This document shows, piece after piece, positions 26,937-35,701 of a stretch of DNA of 64,000 nucleotides (positions are counted from its first letter, which is position 1; each line of letters begins with the position of its first letter). Origin of the DNA: Sulfurimonas sp. UBA2011 (GTDB lineage Bacteria > Campylobacterota > Campylobacteria > Campylobacterales > Sulfurimonadaceae); contig DDCH01000011.1 in the NCBI GenBank assembly GCA_002335055.1, positions 95,516 to 159,515 of the forward strand, written 5' to 3'. A program made the position numbers and the translations under genes. The notes beneath the pieces are model-generated. The model did not search any database and was not told the DNA's origin. It saw nothing but the letters and a program-made list of their open reading frames with translations.

Positions 26937-28160
26937 ATGTTTTATAATTTTTATAATAGGCTTACTTTTTTGATACGTATTTTCTTTTTTTTATTCTTCA
27001 TTACAAATCTATTTTCATCTGAGGTTGAGCGCTTTCGTTGGCCCACAGGTCAGACATTTTTAGTTTTTTTAGAGAAAAACTCTTTACCAATAAAACCTCT
27101 CTATTATAACCTAGATAAAGATGATCAGCGTTTAACAGAAGAGATGCGTTCAGGTATGCATTATCAAATACTGCGTGATACCAACAAAACTATAGAACAG
27201 GTTTTACTTCCTCTTAATGATGAACTCCAAATTCACATCTATAAAAGTGAAAATACTTATGAGTTTGAAGCCATTCCTATTATAAGTACAACAAAAGTAG
27301 AATCCTTTGCTACAAAGATAGTCAGCTCCCCAAATTATACAATTATGAAACGTACCGGAAGTAAAAAACTCGCTCAAATTTTTACAGCTAACTTTAGAAA
27401 CTCACTGAACTTCAAAAATGACATTAGAACTGGTGATGATCTTGTTATGATTTATGAACAAAAGTACCGCTTAGGAGAAGTCTTCTCAATGCCTATTTTA
27501 CATGTTGCGATGATAGAGATGCGTCATTATAAGCACTATATCTATCTTAACGATGATAGCAGATACTATGATGAAAAAGGGCATGAGGTAGAAGGATTTT
27601 TACTAGCTCGTCCAGTTGCTGGGGCTAGGATATCTTCGTATTTTACTAAACGCAGATGGCACCCTGTTTTACATAAATGGAAGGCACATTTGGGCATGGA
27701 CTATGCAGCACGTCGTGGCACTCCTATCGTTGCTGCTGGAAGTGGTCGTGTCAGTTATGCAGCTAGACTTGGGAGTTATGGAAACCTTGTAAAAATAAGA
27801 CATGCTGATGGATATGAAACAAGATATGCACATATGAAATCTTTTCGTCGCGGTATCCGTAGAGGAAAGTATGTGAAAAAAGGACAGACTATCGGTTATG
27901 TCGGTACAACTGGTCGCTCAACAGGCCCCCACTTACACTTCGAGTTACGTAAACGCGGTCGGGCGATAAACCCTCTTCGAGTTGTCCAAGTTACTACAAA
28001 AAAGCTCAAAGGTAAAGAGAAAAAAGCCTTTTTAAAACTACAAAAAAATTATGATGAGTCTGTTGCTTTACATTTAAACAACCAAACAGCTTATAAAAGA
28101 CCTTTAAAATTTACTAATAAATGTTACATACACTCCCTAAGCTGTGATACAAATGCCTAA
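26937..28160 (+). CDS. M23 peptidoglycan DD-endopeptidase/carboxypeptidase (Csd3/Pgp3-like)
   Basis: 407 residues from ATG 26937 (a TTG at 26931 is in frame). A hydrophobic signal segment (about 6-26) leads to an inhibitory/OB-like region and then a LytM domain. The zinc ligands are in KAHLGMDYAA (HxxxD) and GPHLHFELRK (HxH). The length matches Helicobacter Csd3 (about 403), which trims cross-links and pentapeptides and shapes the helical cell. The C-terminus overlaps the Nudix gene by eight bases. Gene order to Nudix and priA looks operon-like. Confidence 0.9.
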   Translation: MFYNFYNRLTFLIRIFFFLFFITNLFSSEVERFRWPTGQTFLVFLEKNSLPIKPLYYNLDKDDQRLTEEMRSGMHYQILRDTNKTIEQVLLPLNDELQIHIYKSENTYEFEAIPIISTTKVESFATKIVSSPNYTIMKRTGSKKLAQIFTANFRNSLNFKNDIRTGDDLVMIYEQKYRLGEVFSMPILHVAMIEMRHYKHYIYLNDDSRYYDEKGHEVEGFLLARPVAGARISSYFTKRRWHPVLHKWKAHLGMDYAARRGTPIVAAGSGRVSYAARLGSYGNLVKIRHADGYETRYAHMKSFRRGIRRGKYVKKGQTIGYVGTTGRSTGPHLHFELRKRGRAINPLRVVQVTTKKLKGKEKKAFLKLQKNYDESVALHLNNQTAYKRPLKFTNKCYIHSLSCDTNA

Positions 28161-28722
28161 AATCATAGAAATTTCTACACTAGAAGAACCAAAATTTATA
28201 AAACCTATTGCTATTACATATGAAAATGAGGGTGTTACAAAACTTTGGGAAGCTGTAATCTCACATGATGCTGTAAGTATTTTACTCTATAACTCGACAC
28301 GGAACTCTTTTGTTTTAGTAAAACAGTTTCGACCGCCAGTACTTAATGCAAACAAAACAGACGGGTTTACATACGAACTCTGTGCAGGTATCATCGATAA
28401 GGCGATAAGTGATAAAGAGATAGCTAGAGAAGAAGTACTAGAAGAATGCGGATACGATATCCCACTAGACTCCATAACAAAAGTCACCTCCTACTACACA
28501 AGTGTAGGTATATCTGGAGCCTCTCAAACACTCTATTATGCTGAGATAAACGATAGTATGATTATTAATGAGGGTGGTGGTTTGTGCGAAGAAAATATTG
28601 AAGTTATTTATCTTTCCCTAAAAGATGCTAAAGCATTTATGTTTAATGAATCTTACCAAAAAACGCCAGGTCTTATCATGGCATTTTACTGGTTTTTTGA
28701 TAGTAAAATGAAAACTATTTAA
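28153..28722 (+). CDS. Nudix hydrolase, UDP-sugar/ADP-ribose diphosphatase-like
   Basis: 189 residues from ATG 28153 (a GTG at 28144 is also possible). The Nudix box reads GIIDKAISDKEIAREEVLEE followed by CGY, a variant without the first conserved Glu and with Glu in place of the box Arg, as in NUDT14-type enzymes. FELCAG-like sequence (YELCAGIID) precedes it. It probably splits a nucleoside-diphosphate sugar or ADP-ribose into monophosphates. It meets priA tail to tail with two bases between. Confidence 0.8.
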   Translation: MPKIIEISTLEEPKFIKPIAITYENEGVTKLWEAVISHDAVSILLYNSTRNSFVLVKQFRPPVLNANKTDGFTYELCAGIIDKAISDKEIAREEVLEECGYDIPLDSITKVTSYYTSVGISGASQTLYYAEINDSMIINEGGGLCEENIEVIYLSLKDAKAFMFNESYQKTPGLIMAFYWFFDSKMKTI

Positions 28723-28724
28723 TT

Positions 28725-30569
28725 TTATCCAAAATCAATAGGGTCCATATCTATTTCTGCTAGTTTTACTTTAGTAGCATTTACTGCGTTTATAAGTGAG
28801 GTTGCCTTGTCTGAACGTAGGAGTATCTCAAAACGCCACTTATTTGCAACTCTCTCTATAGAACATTTACCAGCTCCCACAACTTCGATATCACTTATCT
28901 TTTGCAGTGAGGACTCCATCTCTCGCATCGCATCTCCAGCCTTTACTCCATTTATATGTGCAAATAAAATACGACAGAGTTTTTTATAAGGTGGATAGAG
29001 TTCTTTTCTATACTCTTTTTCCTCTTCTAAAAATCCCTCATAGTTTTCTAGGTATGCTTTAAAAAAAGGCTCATTAAAACTCTGCACTAAAACTAAAGCA
29101 TCTTTAGCTCTACCACTACGTCCCGCAACTTGGATGAGTGATGAAAGTGCTTTTTCCCTTGCTCTGTAGTCTCCCATACGCAAAAGGTTATCCATACCCA
29201 TAACAACAGCTAAAGTAACACCGTGATAGTCATGACCCTTAGAGAGCATCTGTGTTCCCACTAAAATATCACTCTCTTTGTCATTAAAGCGTTTGAGTGC
29301 TTTTTTTAGTTTATTTGCAGTGGTTATAACATCACGGTCAAACTGTTCAACATTTGCAGATGGCAAGGCCTCACTTATGTTTTGTACAGCTTCTGCTGTT
29401 CCTAGTCTTGTGCTGACAAGATTAGGACTTTGACACTCACAACATATCTGAGGTATGGCTTGGCTAAAGTTACAGTAGTGACACTTCATCGACCTACTCT
29501 TTTGATGAATACTCAAGCCAACTGAACAAAAGACACACTCATAAGTATGTCCACAGTCCCCACAAATAAGATACTTAAAATTTGCACGAGTTGGTAAAAA
29601 AACTATAGACTGTTCTTTAGCCTGCAGCGTTTTTTCTAATGCTGACATTATCATAGGAGATAACTCTTCTAAACTTCTCTCATACACAAACTTTCGATTA
29701 GCAGAGAAGTGCCCACCTTTTAATCTTATAAAGGGAAATTTCACATAAGAGGTAAGAGAAGGTGTTGCACTTCCAAGCACAACATTTACACCATAGAGTT
29801 TACCCATATAAATAGCAATATCCCGAGCATTGTACCTTGGGCGAGATGAAGACTTGTAAGAATCATCATGCTCTTCATCTACAACAATTAGCCCTAAGTC
29901 TTTAATAGGTAAAAAAAGTGTAGAACGTGGTCCTGCAATAATTTTAGCTTCTCCATTATGTATTTTTTCAAGAGCAATTTTTTTCTGTTTAGGTGTAAGT
30001 TTTGAGTGCCACATAACGACGGACTCACCAAAATGCTCTTCTAAACGCTCTCCCATTTGAGGAGTCAGTGAAATCTCTGGCATTAAAAAAATACTGCGTT
30101 TACCTTCTTTAATCATTGCCTCAAAATAGCTCATATATATCTCTGTTTTTCCACTTCCTGTATCACCAAAAAGTAGAGAAACCTTATGCTCTTTGACAAA
30201 GGAAAGTGCTTTTTCTTGTTTAGCAGATAATTTAAGTTTACTCTCGCTTGTCTCACTAAGAATTTCACTCGACATAATCTCAGAAGAAAAAGGCATCATC
30301 AATGAATATGCATCCCCTAAGGAACATACATAATACTTCGAGATAAACAGAGCTAATTCCATCTGTTTAGAGGAGTAAATATCTGCACTTATATCTAATA
30401 TATCACTTGTTTTAAAAGATGGTTTTTCACATTCTAAAAGGACCAGTGCATTTTTTTCTCTGTTATTAAAAATAACTTTTACTTTTGTACCAATATTAAT
30501 AATTTCTGAAGAGTGATAAGAGAACTCACCAAGAGGTGAGCCAATAATGATGAGGGTATAGTAATGCAA
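28725..30569 (-). CDS. priA: primosomal replication restart helicase PriA
   Basis: 614 residues, the short epsilon form. Helicase motifs: LLFGDTGSGKTEIYMSYF (Walker A) and LIVVDEEHDDSYK (DEEH box). The zinc-binding insertion has CGDCGHTYECVFC and CHYC/CCEC pairs. ILVGTQMLSKGHDYHGVTL and QVAGRSGR are helicase motifs V and VI. It reloads DnaB at collapsed forks; dnaB is 6 kb away. It is preceded by a prepilin gene six bases upstream on the same strand. Confidence 0.95.
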   Translation of the reverse strand: MHYYTLIIIGSPLGEFSYHSSEIINIGTKVKVIFNNREKNALVLLECEKPSFKTSDILDISADIYSSKQMELALFISKYYVCSLGDAYSLMMPFSSEIMSSEILSETSESKLKLSAKQEKALSFVKEHKVSLLFGDTGSGKTEIYMSYFEAMIKEGKRSIFLMPEISLTPQMGERLEEHFGESVVMWHSKLTPKQKKIALEKIHNGEAKIIAGPRSTLFLPIKDLGLIVVDEEHDDSYKSSSRPRYNARDIAIYMGKLYGVNVVLGSATPSLTSYVKFPFIRLKGGHFSANRKFVYERSLEELSPMIMSALEKTLQAKEQSIVFLPTRANFKYLICGDCGHTYECVFCSVGLSIHQKSRSMKCHYCNFSQAIPQICCECQSPNLVSTRLGTAEAVQNISEALPSANVEQFDRDVITTANKLKKALKRFNDKESDILVGTQMLSKGHDYHGVTLAVVMGMDNLLRMGDYRAREKALSSLIQVAGRSGRAKDALVLVQSFNEPFFKAYLENYEGFLEEEKEYRKELYPPYKKLCRILFAHINGVKAGDAMREMESSLQKISDIEVVGAGKCSIERVANKWRFEILLRSDKATSLINAVNATKVKLAEIDMDPIDFG

Positions 30570-30575
30570 TAAGTT

Positions 30576-31070
30576 TTAGTCAGTTAACTCTGAACAAAAT
30601 GTATCTGTTTTTTTACAAAGAAATGTACCTGCTCGATGTGCAACACCATTAATCGTTTGAGCTGTTTGCGAATATGAAAAAGCAACTGCAGTTGAACCAA
30701 CATAGTATGAGTATGTAGCTTTTGTTTCAGCATCTGTTCCTGTACTAGTCCAGTGTCCAGCAGTAGCACTATCTGTAATAGGGTATGTTAATACACCACC
30801 AAAAAGTCCATCGGTATTTATAACTGTTCCAGCGATATATGCATTATCACCTATAATAAGTCTACTTTGGCGTTCAGTCATAATAGCAGAACGGATGGAT
30901 GCGATATCTGCACGACCCTTGCTTATCTCAGCATCTGTTCTTGTAGCTGAAAACTTAGGAATAGCAACTGAGGCTAATATACCTAGAATTACAATTACAA
31001 ATACTAATTCTATCATTGTGAAGGCACTGTGAGACAAGTATCTTTGAGATATATTCTTTCTATTTTTCAT
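30576..31070 (-). CDS. type IV prepilin/pseudopilin-like protein
   Basis: 164 residues with a prepilin leader of 16 residues and SAFTMIELVFVIVILGILAS. The residue before the cleavage site is Ala rather than Gly; Glu5 of the mature protein is kept. The rest is a short globular domain with a C-terminal Cys pair (FLCKKTDTFC). It may be part of a type II secretion or type IV pilus apparatus, but no assembly genes are nearby. It shares the IPKxxATRTDAEIS stretch with the prepilin at 32.0 kb. Confidence 0.83.
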   Translation of the reverse strand: MKNRKNISQRYLSHSAFTMIELVFVIVILGILASVAIPKFSATRTDAEISKGRADIASIRSAIMTERQSRLIIGDNAYIAGTVINTDGLFGGVLTYPITDSATAGHWTSTGTDAETKATYSYYVGSTAVAFSYSQTAQTINGVAHRAGTFLCKKTDTFCSELTD

Positions 31071-31130
31071 AAAAGCCCTTTGAATTTATTATAGTGTAAC
31101 TTTAATAAAATTTTCTTTTAGATGACATGA

Positions 31131-31289
31131 TTACAGTATTTTATTCACTGCTGTATGACTTATCTTTAAAAATTCTGCAATATCTGCTTTTGAATAACCA
31201 TATTCAAAAGCACTCTTAAGATTTGTATTACGATTAATATCTCTATCGTATTCGAAACAAGTTTCTAACCTTTTTTGTAAAATTTTCAT
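31131..31289 (-). CDS. small HTH protein, or C-terminal domain of the RAYT transposase by frameshift
   Basis: 52 residues (MKILQKRLETCFEYDRDINR, then AFEYGYSKADIAEFLKISHT). The second half is a helix-turn-helix of the kind found at the end of many RAYT/Y1 transposases. The ATG overlaps the transposase stop (ATGA) in the -1 frame. Reading back in this frame, it stays open through the A8 tract in the transposase end, so a -1 slip would fuse the two. It could also be translated separately. Confidence 0.7.
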   Translation of the reverse strand: MKILQKRLETCFEYDRDINRNTNLKSAFEYGYSKADIAEFLKISHTAVNKIL

Positions 31290-31870
31290 CTTACCATTTT
31301 TTTTACTAACTTCGGTGTTGTAAATACTGTATCGCTTATATCACTCTTCATCTCAGTAGATATAAACTCTTCATATTCATGAAGTGTCATCTCAAATATT
31401 TTTGATTTTTTGATTAAATTCAAATACTCTTTTTTAAATTTCCACTGAAAGAATGATTGGTACTTGTACTCACTTATACTAGTTATCATCTTCGCTTTTA
31501 TAGGGTTTCTCTCTATATATTTTGCAACAATCCAAAAATGGATATCATCATAAAGGTAGTAAGAGTGAAATCTACCTTGCCACAAATGCCCTACTCTCTC
31601 ATACTTTTTATTAAAGTAGATTGCGTAGAGTGAGTTTACTCTTCTCATCGCATCTGAAATATTTTGCTCTGTAGTCTCAATAAGTAAATGATAATGATTA
31701 CTCATCAAGACATAAGAGTGTAGTACTATATTATACTTTTTAAAAACTTCAACTAAAATATCTAAAAAGAGACCATAATCTTCATCTTCAAGATAGACAT
31801 TGCGTCTCTCCACTCCACGACTAATGACATGATAATAACCAGCATCCGTAATTCTAGTTCTTCTAGGCAA
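31286..31870 (-). mobile_element. REP-associated tyrosine transposase (RAYT, Y1/IS200-like HUH)
   Basis: 194 residues. MPRRTRITDAGYYHVISRGV is the usual family opening. The HUH motif is HYHLL in VLMSNHYHLLIETT, and the conserved tail segment is KYIERNPIKAKM. These single-strand nucleases are related to IS200/IS605 transposases, but are usually single-copy domesticated genes that spread REP-type palindromes. A GACCCC-type palindrome lies 39 bases upstream. The stop comes just after an A8 tract. Flanking genes on both sides are prepilins. Confidence 0.9.
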
Positions 31871-31908
31871 ATAGCACTCCCTTAATTAAGTTTAATAAAA
31901 GTTTCCAT

Positions 31909-31925
31909 AAGGGGTCTGACCCCTT
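31909..31925. repeat. RAYT-associated palindrome
   Basis: AAGGGGTC, a single T and GACCCCTT form a perfect 8-bp inverted repeat. It lies 39 bases upstream of the RAYT start. The GGGGTC-N-GACCCC core is commonly seen beside such genes (recollection, not searched here), and is a likely recognition hairpin. Confidence 0.75.
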
Positions 31926-32015
31926 TATTTCCTTTATTTTCTTTATTTATATTAAGAAAGAAGGATATATAACCTCAAGAAATACTTGAGGTTATAAAGA
32001 TAAAGTCACAAACGA

Positions 32016-32483
32016 CTAGTAAGTAACACCAGTTCCACCAAAGTTATGCGCTTTAGTAAGACCAAGAACCATTTTCTGTACCGCAGCACAAATAGTACCT
32101 GTACTACCTGTAGTAACAGTTAAGATACTAAACTCAGTTGAAGTATTACTATCAGCTGAAGCTGTAAATGTAACACATGTATTAGTACCATCTGTTAAAA
32201 GTACTGCTGTACCTAAAGCTGTACCTGCGTCTGAAGGAGTACCCGCCTCAGTTTCTGTTTGAGTATTTGTAACTGACGACCATGTAGTCCCTGTAACTAA
32301 ATCTCCTCTAGCAGTCCATGCTGCACCATAATCACTAACGAATGTAGCAGCATTTGTTGCCATTTTAGAAATTTCAGCATCCGTACGAGTAGCTGCAAGC
32401 TTTGGAATAGCCACTGCAGCTAAAATACCTAAAATAACGATAACGAAGATCAATTCAATCATTCTAAAACCAGCTCTTTTCAT
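32016..32483 (-). CDS. type IV prepilin/pseudopilin-like protein
   Basis: 155 residues. It has a very short leader MKRAG and a mature start FRMIELIFVIVILGILAAVA, with Gly at -1 and Glu5, as expected for a prepilin peptidase substrate. The remainder is rich in Thr, Ser and Ala (GTTWSSVTNTQTETEAGTPS). A Cys pair is present (NTCVTF and GTICAAV). It probably forms a pilus or pseudopilus fibre subunit. It is divergent from the flagellar operon. Confidence 0.83.
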   Translation of the reverse strand: MKRAGFRMIELIFVIVILGILAAVAIPKLAATRTDAEISKMATNAATFVSDYGAAWTARGDLVTGTTWSSVTNTQTETEAGTPSDAGTALGTAVLLTDGTNTCVTFTASADSNTSTEFSILTVTTGSTGTICAAVQKMVLGLTKAHNFGGTGVTY

Positions 32484-32620
32484 AAGAACTCCTTGGTAAA
32501 TAAAATATTTGGATTACACTAGTAACCTTAACAACTATTATCTACCTATTTATATTAAACTGTGCTTAAAATAGTTAGTATTTGTTAAACTTTGTATGCA
32601 TATATCATATATACTAATAA

Positions 32621-32637
32621 TGGAATAAATATTGCTT
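32621..32637 (+). promoter_or_regulatory. sigma-54 (RpoN) promoter for flgB
   Basis: TGGAATAAATATTGCTT has GG (32622-32623) and GC (32634-32635) separated by ten bases, exactly the -24/-12 spacing. It lies 29 bases before the flgB ATG. RpoN control of middle flagellar genes is established in Campylobacter and Helicobacter. Confidence 0.8.
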
Positions 32638-32665
32638 GTAATTCATATAATTATAGGAGTATCAG

Positions 32666-33088
32666 ATGGCTATCACGATTTCAAGAACAGGAACACTTTT
32701 AAAAGATGCACTAAACTACCGTTCTATGCGCCAAGATATGATAGCATCGAATATAGCTAATGCAGATACTCCTAACTATAAACCAAGAGATATCAGTTTT
32801 GAGCAGGCTCTCATACAAAAAAAAGCTGCTCTATTAAAGAATGATAATAATACTCTTAAAATGGCACAGACAGATTCATCTCACTTAAAACCACAAGCGC
32901 AGAGTTCTTCATTTACTCCAACAGTCTATTTTAGAGCTGGACATATGGCTAGAAATGATGTTGATATAGATGTCGAAACAACAGAGATGAGTAAAAACTC
33001 TATTATGTTTAATGCTGTCATCGGTGCTATGAAAAAAGATGCAGCGATTTATAAAAGTGTAATAGAAGCTTCACAAAGAGTACGTTAA
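32666..33088 (+). CDS. flgB: flagellar proximal rod protein FlgB
   Basis: 140 residues. It has the flagellar rod N-terminal motif MRQDMIASNIANADTPNYKP, and its C-terminal helix (VMFNAVIGAMKKD-like) matches FlgB. FlgB forms the proximal rod across the periplasm. It opens the flgB-flgC-fliE set, six bases before flgC. The ribosome site is AGGAG. Confidence 0.95.
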   Translation: MAITISRTGTLLKDALNYRSMRQDMIASNIANADTPNYKPRDISFEQALIQKKAALLKNDNNTLKMAQTDSSHLKPQAQSSSFTPTVYFRAGHMARNDVDIDVETTEMSKNSIMFNAVIGAMKKDAAIYKSVIEASQRVR

Positions 33089-33094
33089 GGATAA

Positions 33095-33592
33095 ATGATG
33101 AGTAATTTTTTAAACAGTTTTGACATTGCAGGATACGGTCTCTCAGTACAACGTGTGCGTGTAAATATAATATCAAGTAATATTGCTAATGCACAAACTA
33201 CTAGAACATCAGAAGGTGGACCATATAGACGCCAAGAAGTAGTCTTTAAAGCTATTAACTTTAATGATAAGTTTAACGAAGCACTTAATAGTATGACAAA
33301 AAGTGCTTCGTACGAGGACCCCCTAAATGAAGGCAGTTTTGGGAAAAAAGTAAATCCTGCTATAATGAGTGTAATTATTGACAAGATATCACGTGATGAT
33401 TCTAAACCAAAAATGAAGTTTGAACCAAATCATCCAGATGCAGATACAAATGGATATGTCGCATATCCAAACATTAACCCTGTAATCGAAATGGCCGATT
33501 TAGTAGAAGCAACGCGCTCTTACCAAGCAAATGTTGCTGCGTTTCAAAGTAGTAAAGACATGGCAAATAGTGCCTTAACACTATTAAAATAG
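33095..33592 (+). CDS. flgC: flagellar proximal rod protein FlgC
   Basis: 165 residues. The N-terminal rod motif is RVNIISSNIANAQTTRTSEGG, with PYRRQEVVF and the C-terminal VEATRSYQANVAAFQSSKDM typical for FlgC. It forms part of the proximal rod with FlgB, FlgF and FliE. Same operon, 11 bases to fliE. Confidence 0.95.
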   Translation: MMSNFLNSFDIAGYGLSVQRVRVNIISSNIANAQTTRTSEGGPYRRQEVVFKAINFNDKFNEALNSMTKSASYEDPLNEGSFGKKVNPAIMSVIIDKISRDDSKPKMKFEPNHPDADTNGYVAYPNINPVIEMADLVEATRSYQANVAAFQSSKDMANSALTLLK

Positions 33593-33603
33593 AAGGAGAG
33601 TAG

Positions 33604-33903
33604 ATGAGTAATATAACAAATATTTCTAGTGTCGGTACATCTGACTTATTACAACAAAAGTCCAAGTTAAAATCTCCTGGTGGGGAACAATTTGCCCAAC
33701 ACTTAAAATCAGCACTAAATGAAATAAATGAACTTCAAGTTGAAAAAGAAGTTGCTGTTGCAGACATTGCAACTGGTCAGGTAAAAGACCTTCATCAAGC
33801 CGCTATTGCCATTGGTAAAGCTGAGCTAAATATGAAACTGATGCTTGAAATCCGTAACAAAGCTTTAAATGCCTACAAAGAGCTTGGGCGTACACAGTTA
33901 TAA
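33604..33903 (+). CDS. fliE: flagellar hook-basal body protein FliE
   Basis: 99 residues. The family signature is FAQHLKSALNEINELQ and the end reads KLMLEIRNKALNAYKEL. FliE links the MS ring to the rod. It is the last flagellar gene of the operon; the cell-wall transpeptidase gene follows seven bases later. Confidence 0.94.
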   Translation: MSNITNISSVGTSDLLQQKSKLKSPGGEQFAQHLKSALNEINELQVEKEVAVADIATGQVKDLHQAAIAIGKAELNMKLMLEIRNKALNAYKELGRTQL

Positions 33904-33910
33904 TAGTTTA

Positions 33911-35701
33911 ATGGTCAATCGAAACAAAAGCAAAAAAATACTCCTTCTTTATGCCCTAATATCCTTAGGCTTTATAATCTTTTTATCTGTTATGTTTCTC
34001 ACAGTTATAAAATCTCGTCATTTGCCAAGCACCTATGCAAAAGAGAGTTCACGAGCTGTCAGGGGAAATATAATTAGTGCAGATGGTTTTCATCTGGCAA
34101 CTACAAAAAAACTCTACAAAGCTGTTGTAAACACTCGTTACATTGACCCAGATAAGAAAGAACTCTTTGTTGAACTCTTTAGTATCTACTCAGGTATAGA
34201 TGCTAAAACTATAAATAAAAAACTTTCAAAAAGAAAGGGTGTAGTCGTACTCAGTTATAAAATCTCTCAAATCCAGGCACACTATCTAAAAAAACTAGCC
34301 CGTGAACTTCGAAGATTTAAAGTCTTTTTAGAACTCAAAAATGCAAAAACAGGTCTGCGTTCTGTTCATGGACTCAGTGTGATTGAGAGTGGGGAGAGTC
34401 GTGAGTACCCTTATGGAAAACTTCTTACTCCTATCATAGGGTATCCCCATAAAGTTGAAGAAGATGGTTATACATCTGTGAGTGGTGTTAAAGGTTTAGA
34501 AAAACGATTTAATTCGGAACTGAGTGCTTCTCAAAATGGTTCAAGTCGTGGTAAACGCGATGTAAATAGTTATATAATTTTAAATAAAGATAGTTTTACA
34601 AAAGCTGAGATAAATGGACTTGACTTAAAACTAACAATTCCAGTTTCACTACAAATAAGGATAGAAAGAATGCTTGATACTATGAAAGACAAACTTAAAG
34701 CAAAACAGATAATACTCTCAATCATGGACTCAAATAATGGTGATGTGTATTCTATTGCAAGTTCAAATCGTTTTTTACCAAAAGCTATCAAACGCAGTGA
34801 TTATCCCTCTTTAAACTCTGCTATGATTGAGTATAATTTTGAGCCGGGGAGTGTTATTAAACCTATTACTTTTGCACTTTTACTCGAGAAGGGACTTGTT
34901 AATCCATACGACTTAGTAAATGGACATAATGGTCGTTTTAAAATCGGCCGTAAAGTAATTACAGATGAGCATAAGTTTGATTGGCTCTCAGCTGAGAATG
35001 TCATCGTCTACTCATCAAATGTTGGTATAGCACAGTTAGCACAAAAACTTTCAGGTTATGAGTTTTACGAGGGACTTAAAAGTTTTGGATTTGGCGAAAA
35101 GTCTACACCTGACCTTATCTATGAAAAAGTCGGTTCCCTGCCAAGCCCTAAACGCCTTGAAAACGAAATCTACAAGGCAACATGTTCTTATGGTTACGGT
35201 ATGAGGGCGAACCTTATGCAAATAATGAGAGCCTATAGTGCTTTTAATAATAATGGCCGTATCGTTCATCCTAAACTTGTTGCTGGTTTTATAAATGAGA
35301 GAGGAGTTTTAGAGAATATGCCTTATGAAGAGCAAATTCAAGTCATATCAAGTGCAACGGCACAAAGAATGAAAAAGATTCTCATTAAAACTGTAAATGT
35401 TGGTACAGGAAAAAAAGCTCGTACTCCTGGTTTAGTTATAGGTGGAAAAACGGGAACTGCACACATAGTTGAAAAAGGCCAATATGTACGCAAATACAAT
35501 ACTGCATTTATGGGTTTTGCCAATGATGCGAAAAAGAACTACTCTATCGGTGTCATAGTAGTACAACCTAAGGGTAGTCACTTTGCTTCACAAACTGCCG
35601 TGCCTGTGTTTAAACAAGCAGTTGAGATTCTAGTAGAAGATGGTTACTTACAACCAGATGTTGTCAAGCAACCGAGTCTTACCTACCAAGGCCTCCACTA
35701 G
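33911..35701 (+). CDS. ftsI: class B penicillin-binding protein (FtsI/PBP2-type transpeptidase)
   Basis: 596 residues from ATG 33911; an in-frame ATG 42 bases earlier lies inside fliE and is unlikely. One N-terminal membrane anchor is followed by a dimerisation domain and a transpeptidase domain with the SxxK serine in PGSVIKPIT, SxN in YSSNVGIAQL, and KTGT in IGGKTGTAHI. It cross-links septal peptidoglycan. The Campylobacter jejuni counterpart (pbpB) sits in the same place after fliE. Its end overlaps panC by 54 bases, tail to tail. Confidence 0.92.
   Translation: MVNRNKSKKILLLYALISLGFIIFLSVMFLTVIKSRHLPSTYAKESSRAVRGNIISADGFHLATTKKLYKAVVNTRYIDPDKKELFVELFSIYSGIDAKTINKKLSKRKGVVVLSYKISQIQAHYLKKLARELRRFKVFLELKNAKTGLRSVHGLSVIESGESREYPYGKLLTPIIGYPHKVEEDGYTSVSGVKGLEKRFNSELSASQNGSSRGKRDVNSYIILNKDSFTKAEINGLDLKLTIPVSLQIRIERMLDTMKDKLKAKQIILSIMDSNNGDVYSIASSNRFLPKAIKRSDYPSLNSAMIEYNFEPGSVIKPITFALLLEKGLVNPYDLVNGHNGRFKIGRKVITDEHKFDWLSAENVIVYSSNVGIAQLAQKLSGYEFYEGLKSFGFGEKSTPDLIYEKVGSLPSPKRLENEIYKATCSYGYGMRANLMQIMRAYSAFNNNGRIVHPKLVAGFINERGVLENMPYEEQIQVISSATAQRMKKILIKTVNVGTGKKARTPGLVIGGKTGTAHIVEKGQYVRKYNTAFMGFANDAKKNYSIGVIVVQPKGSHFASQTAVPVFKQAVEILVEDGYLQPDVVKQPSLTYQGLH

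Noticed and set aside
30584..30769. 61-codon frame inside the prepilin gene
   Set aside because: It is an alternative frame of the real prepilin gene and shows no domain or start signal.
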